A DNA stretch of 53,302 bases from contig DATDKZ010000057.1 in the NCBI GenBank assembly GCA_036519575.1, forward strand, positions 1-53,302, in the 5' to 3' direction. Below are positions 50,374-53,302 of the stretch, one piece after another; the first letter of the stretch is position 1, and every line of letters starts with the position of its first letter. Under the pieces are notes generated by a model. It searched no databases. It saw only the letters and a list, made by a program, of their open reading frames with translations, and was not told the DNA's origin. The position numbers and the translations under genes are program-made. This DNA is from AC-69 sp036519575 (lineage in GTDB: Bacteria; Actinomycetota; UBA4738; HRBIN12).

Positions 50374-51204
50374 CTATCCACGCCCCTTCCCGCGGCGACG
50401 GACGATGAGTTTGCTCGACGCCTTGTTCTTCCTGCGCGTCCGCCCTTCCTTCTTTCCCCACGGCGAGGTGGGGTGGCGGCCACCGGAGCTCTTGCCCTCG
50501 CCCCCGCCGAGCGGGTGATCCACCGGGTTCATGGCCACTCCGCGGACCGAGGGGCGCTTGCGGCGCCACCGGTTGCGCCCGGCCTTGCCCAGCTGGACCA
50601 GCTCGTGCTCGGGGTTGCCCACGACGCCGACCGTCGCCCTGCACGTCGCCTCGACCAGCCGCGTCTCGCCCGATGGCAAGCGAACCGTGGCGTACCGGCC
50701 CTCCTTCGCCATCAGCTGCACGCTGGTCCCCGCCGAGCGGGCCATGCGGGCGCCCGCACCGGGCTTGAGCTCCACGGCGTGCAGCGTCGTCCCCACCGGG
50801 ATGTTCCGAAGGGCCAGTGCGTTTCCGGGGCGAACGTCCGCCCCCTCCCCGGAGACCACGGTATGACCGACCTCGAGTCCTTGCGGCGCAAGGATGTAGC
50901 GCTTCTCGCCGTCGAGGTAGTGGAGCAACGCGATGCGTGCCGTCCGGTTGGGGTCGTACTCGATGTGCGCGACCTTGGCCGGGACGCCGTCCTTGTCCCG
51001 CCGGAAGTCGATGACCCGGTACCGCCGCTTGTTGCCACCGCCCTGATGCCGGGCGGTCACGCGGCCGTGGGTGTTTCGGCCGGCCTTGTTGCGCCCCTTG
51101 GCCACGAGCGACTTCTCCGGGCGGTCCCGCGTGACCTCCGCGAAGGTCGAACCGGTCATCCCCCGGCGGCCCGGCGTCGTTGGCTTGTACTTGCGGATAG
51201 CCAT
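50374..51204 (-). CDS. rplB: Ribosomal protein L2
   Basis: The 276-aa peptidyl-transferase-centre protein has AIRKYKPTTPGRRGMTGSTF, KGRNKAGRNTHGRVTARHQG and the conserved VRGVAMNPVDHPLGGGEGKS with the His important for catalysis-site structure. The ATG at 51204 agrees with homology; the longer frame upstream overlaps rplW. Confidence 0.98.
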   Translation of the reverse strand: MAIRKYKPTTPGRRGMTGSTFAEVTRDRPEKSLVAKGRNKAGRNTHGRVTARHQGGGNKRRYRVIDFRRDKDGVPAKVAHIEYDPNRTARIALLHYLDGEKRYILAPQGLEVGHTVVSGEGADVRPGNALALRNIPVGTTLHAVELKPGAGARMARSAGTSVQLMAKEGRYATVRLPSGETRLVEATCRATVGVVGNPEHELVQLGKAGRNRWRRKRPSVRGVAMNPVDHPLGGGEGKSSGGRHPTSPWGKKEGRTRRKNKASSKLIVRRRGKGRG

Positions 51205-51206
51205 GG

Positions 51207-51497
51207 CTACGTCCCCGTCTCGAAGATCTCGATGGCGTCGCCTTCGGCGAGCTTGACGATGGCGCGCTTCTGGTCCGCGCGCTTGCCCTGCGTGAATCGG
51301 CGACGCTTCACCTTTCCCTGCCGGTTGAGCGTGTTGACGGAGAGCACCCGAACGTTCCAGATCTGCTGGATGGCCTCCTTGATCTCGGTCTTGTTCGCCC
51401 GAGGATCGACGAGGAACGTGTACACGTTGGACTCGAGGCCGCCGTAGGACTTCTCGGAGACCACCGGGCGGATGATGACGTCCCGCGGCGTCTTCAT
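51207..51497 (-). CDS. rplW: Ribosomal protein L23
   Basis: The 96-aa tunnel-exit protein has RDVIIRPVVSEKSYGGLESN and YTFLVDPRANKTEIKEAIQQ and the KVKRRRFTQGKRADQKRAIV loop region. It overlaps the rplD stop (ATGA). Confidence 0.98.
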   Translation of the reverse strand: MKTPRDVIIRPVVSEKSYGGLESNVYTFLVDPRANKTEIKEAIQQIWNVRVLSVNTLNRQGKVKRRRFTQGKRADQKRAIVKLAEGDAIEIFETGT

Positions 51498-52180
51498 GCC
51501 TCGGCCTCCCCGGCATCCTTGCGCGGAGCCTCGTCCGAGCTGGTGTGGGCCGGCTGGGTCCCGCCCTCCAGCGCGTCCAGGGCCCCCTGGGTGAACAGGA
51601 CGCGGTCGGCTGCGAGCACCTCATAGACGGCCAGCGCGGGTACGTACGCCACACGGACGGAGGCGAGGTTGCGGAAGGATCGTTCCACGATCCCGTCGCT
51701 CGACGGTCCCGGCAGCACGAGCAGGACGGAACCCTCGAGCTCGAGGGCCTCGATCACTTCGGCCGCCCGGCGAGTTTTCGGCTCGTCGAACGAGAGCTCA
51801 TCCACCACGGAGACCTTGCCCGACGTGAGCGCGTCGGTGAGCGCGGAGCGGAGCGCGCCTCGCTTCATCTTCTTGTTGACACGCATGGAGTGGTCCCGAG
51901 GATGAGGGCCATGAGCCACCCCGCCGCCGCTCCACTGGGGAGCCCGGATCGACCCCTGCCGAGCACGGCCCGTGCCCTTCTGGCGCCACGGCTTGCGACC
52001 CCCGCCGGAAACGTCGCCCCGGGTCTTCGTGGCATGAGTACCCCGGCGGATGGCGGCCATGCCGGCCACGACCACCTGGTGCATGAGCGGGACGCTGACT
52101 CTGGCCTCGAAGACCTCGGGGGCCAGCTGGCGCTGGGCCACCTTCTTGCCGGAAGCGTCGACCACCTGGACCTTGGGCAT
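51494..52180 (-). CDS. rplD: Ribosomal protein L4
   Basis: The 228-aa protein has the long-loop region TRGDVSGGGRKPWRQKGTGR, ARQGSIRAPQWSGGGVAHGP and the C-terminal VLAADRVLFTQGALDALE. A polar tail of about 20 residues follows. The ATG at 52180 overlaps rplC (TGATG) and matches the family start. L4 autoregulates S10 operons in some bacteria; no leader structure can be judged here because the operon start is outside. Confidence 0.97.
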   Translation of the reverse strand: MPKVQVVDASGKKVAQRQLAPEVFEARVSVPLMHQVVVAGMAAIRRGTHATKTRGDVSGGGRKPWRQKGTGRARQGSIRAPQWSGGGVAHGPHPRDHSMRVNKKMKRGALRSALTDALTSGKVSVVDELSFDEPKTRRAAEVIEALELEGSVLLVLPGPSSDGIVERSFRNLASVRVAYVPALAVYEVLAADRVLFTQGALDALEGGTQPAHTSSDEAPRKDAGEAEA

Positions 52181-52833
52181 CAGGCCGAGCCTCCCGTCGG
52201 GGCCTTCACGGCCGAACGGACCATGACCAGCCCGCCCGATGGTCCGGGCACGGCCCCTCGGAGAAGCAGCAGGTTGCGCTCGGCGTCGGCCTGGACCACC
52301 TCGAGGTTCAGGACGGTCACCCGCTGGTTGCCCATCTGGCCGGCCATCGGCATCCCCTTGAACACGCGGGATGGTGTGGCGCACGCACCGATCGCCCCCG
52401 GCGATCGGTGCTTGCGCTCCGTTCCGTGGCTGCTCGAGAGGCCCTTGAAGCCGTGTCGCTTCATGGGGCCGGCAAAGCCCTTACCCTTCGAGACGCCGAC
52501 CACGTCCGCCAACTCCCCCGCCTGGAACAGGTCCGCCCGAAGCTCCTGGCCTGCCCGGTAGTTGGCGGCGCCCTCCGTGCGGAGCTCCACCACGTGGCGG
52601 CCCGGGGGGGCTCCGTGCTTGTCGAAGTGCCCCTGCATGGGCTTGGTGAGCTGGTGGGACCGGGGCTCCTCGAACGCCAGCTGAACGGCCTCGTAGCCGT
52701 CCGTGGCCTCCGTCTTGACCTGGGCTACGAAGCACGGCCCGGCCTTGATCACCGTGACGGGAATGGCCCGCGTGTCGTCGAAGATCTGAGTCATGCCCAG
52801 CTTCGTCCCCAGGATTCCCTTGGTCTCGGCCAT
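52180..52833 (-). CDS. rplC: Ribosomal protein L3
   Basis: The 217-aa protein has KGILGTKLGMTQIFDDTRAI, the GFAGPMKRHGFKGLSSSHGT signature and GQMGNQRVTVLNLEVVQAD. It starts 2 nt after rpsJ. Confidence 0.98.
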   Translation of the reverse strand: MAETKGILGTKLGMTQIFDDTRAIPVTVIKAGPCFVAQVKTEATDGYEAVQLAFEEPRSHQLTKPMQGHFDKHGAPPGRHVVELRTEGAANYRAGQELRADLFQAGELADVVGVSKGKGFAGPMKRHGFKGLSSSHGTERKHRSPGAIGACATPSRVFKGMPMAGQMGNQRVTVLNLEVVQADAERNLLLLRGAVPGPSGGLVMVRSAVKAPTGGSA

Positions 52834-52835
52834 GG

Positions 52836-53144
52836 CTACAACTTGATCTCGATGTCGACCCCGGCGGACAGGTTCAGGCGCTGCAGCTCCTGAACCGTCT
52901 TGGAGGTGGCGTCAACGATGTCGATCAGTCGCTTGTGCGTGAGCATCTGGAAGTGCTCCCGCGAGTCCTTGTACTTGTGCGGTGAACGGATGACCGTGTA
53001 GATGGAGCGCTCGGTGGGCAGCGGGACCGGCCCGACGACCTTCGCGCCGGTGCGAGTCACGTGCTCGACGATGTCGCGAGCCGCCACGTCCAGCATCCGG
53101 TGGTCGTAGGCTCGGAGCTTGATCCTGATCTTCGGTCCGACCAC
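52836..53144 (-). CDS. rpsJ: Ribosomal protein S10
   Basis: The 102-aa protein (NusE in antitermination) has KIRIKLRAYDHRMLDVAARD and GPVPLPTERSIYTVIRSPHK and ends SAGVDIEIKL. The start is GTG at 53144 with GAGGGGG 3 nt upstream. It is the first gene of the S10 cluster and lies 18 nt after tuf. Confidence 0.97.
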   Translation of the reverse strand: MVGPKIRIKLRAYDHRMLDVAARDIVEHVTRTGAKVVGPVPLPTERSIYTVIRSPHKYKDSREHFQMLTHKRLIDIVDATSKTVQELQRLNLSAGVDIEIKL

Positions 53145-53162
53145 TGTCCCCCTCGTCCTTCC

Positions 53163-53302
53163 CTACTTCACGATCTTGGTCACTCGCCCGGCGCCCACGG
53201 TCCGTCCGCCCTCCCGGATGGCAAACCGCAGGGCCTCCTCCATGGCGATGGGCTTCTCCAGGGTCACCGTGACCTCGATGTTGTCCCCTGGCATGACCAT
53301 CT
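53163..53302 (-). CDS. tuf: Elongation factor Tu, C-terminal end (runs off the window)
   Basis: The last 46 residues are present: MVMPGDNIEVTVTLEKPIAM, then FAIREGGRTVGAGRVTKIVK, the universal EF-Tu domain 3 terminus. The rest lies beyond the right edge, presumably in the str cluster with rpsL, rpsG and fusA. It is the gene directly upstream of rpsJ. Confidence 0.97.
   Translation of the reverse strand, partial: MVMPGDNIEVTVTLEKPIAMEEALRFAIREGGRTVGAGRVTKIVK

Noticed and set aside
50374..51654. 426-codon frame extending rplB upstream
   Set aside because: L2 homology begins at the ATG at 51204; the rest overlaps rplW out of frame and has no protein-like character.

Overview
The window is a GC-rich, densely packed chromosomal segment from a bacterium that looks like an uncultured or deep-branching member of the Actinomycetota. 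The support is gene content and order: a BldD-type regulator, a GuaB3-type IMP dehydrogenase relative next to guaA, a class E sortase, DivIVA-like coiled-coil proteins, a His-tailed GroEL behind a CIRCE operator, and the run rplM-rpsI / glmM-glmS-acpS-nnr-alr-tsaEB-rimI-tsaD / groES-groEL. From memory this order resembles Streptomyces and Mycobacterium. GTG and TTG starts are common and many neighbours overlap as GTGA, ATGA or TGATG. I saw no tRNA, rRNA, CRISPR array or insertion sequence, and no stretch above about 300 bases lacks a gene.

Left end (1-9.6 kb): purH (partial) and purN; two small membrane proteins on the other strand, one with a Cys/His-rich head; a large membrane protein in the slot PerM-like proteins occupy in mycobacteria; then an overlapping run of a B12-binding acyl-CoA mutase small subunit, sucC and sucD, which would feed methylmalonyl/succinyl-CoA into succinate. 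A 54-aa membrane protein, a flavin/F420-type split-barrel protein, pcrA and a class E sortase follow. 9.6-20.6 kb: guaA-guaB3, a DivIVA-like and a zinc-ribbon/HTH protein, an AP-superfamily hydrolase overlapping an APS kinase, groESL, a tandem two-module response regulator, and a divergent BldD-like regulator.

20.6-34.6 kb is a minus-strand housekeeping block. Its genes cover t6A tRNA modification (tsaD, tsaB, tsaE), ribosomal protein acetylation (rimI), DNA repair (family 4 uracil-DNA glycosylase), cell-wall precursors (alr, glmM, glmS), holo-ACP synthase, NAD(P)HX repair, and an arsR-arsM pair with a clear promoter and operator. 34.6-53.3 kb is the ribosomal protein region on the minus strand: tuf (partial), the S10 and spc clusters through secY-adk-map, then two DivIVA-like coiled-coil paralogues placed before infA, then infA-rpmJ-rpsM-rpsK-rpoA-rplQ-truA and rplM-rpsI. 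rpsD is not between rpsK and rpoA.

The observations most worth a second look are: the REC-HTH-REC-HTH protein whose second receiver has His at the phospho-acceptor position; the BldD homologue with Lys in place of one Asp of the c-di-GMP signature; ribosomal proteins L13 and L29 with long C-terminal tails (L13's is histone-H1-like); the DivIVA-like pair inside the ribosomal block; a recurrent -10 element 6-7 nt before unled GTG starts; and stem-loops without U-tracts between convergent genes.
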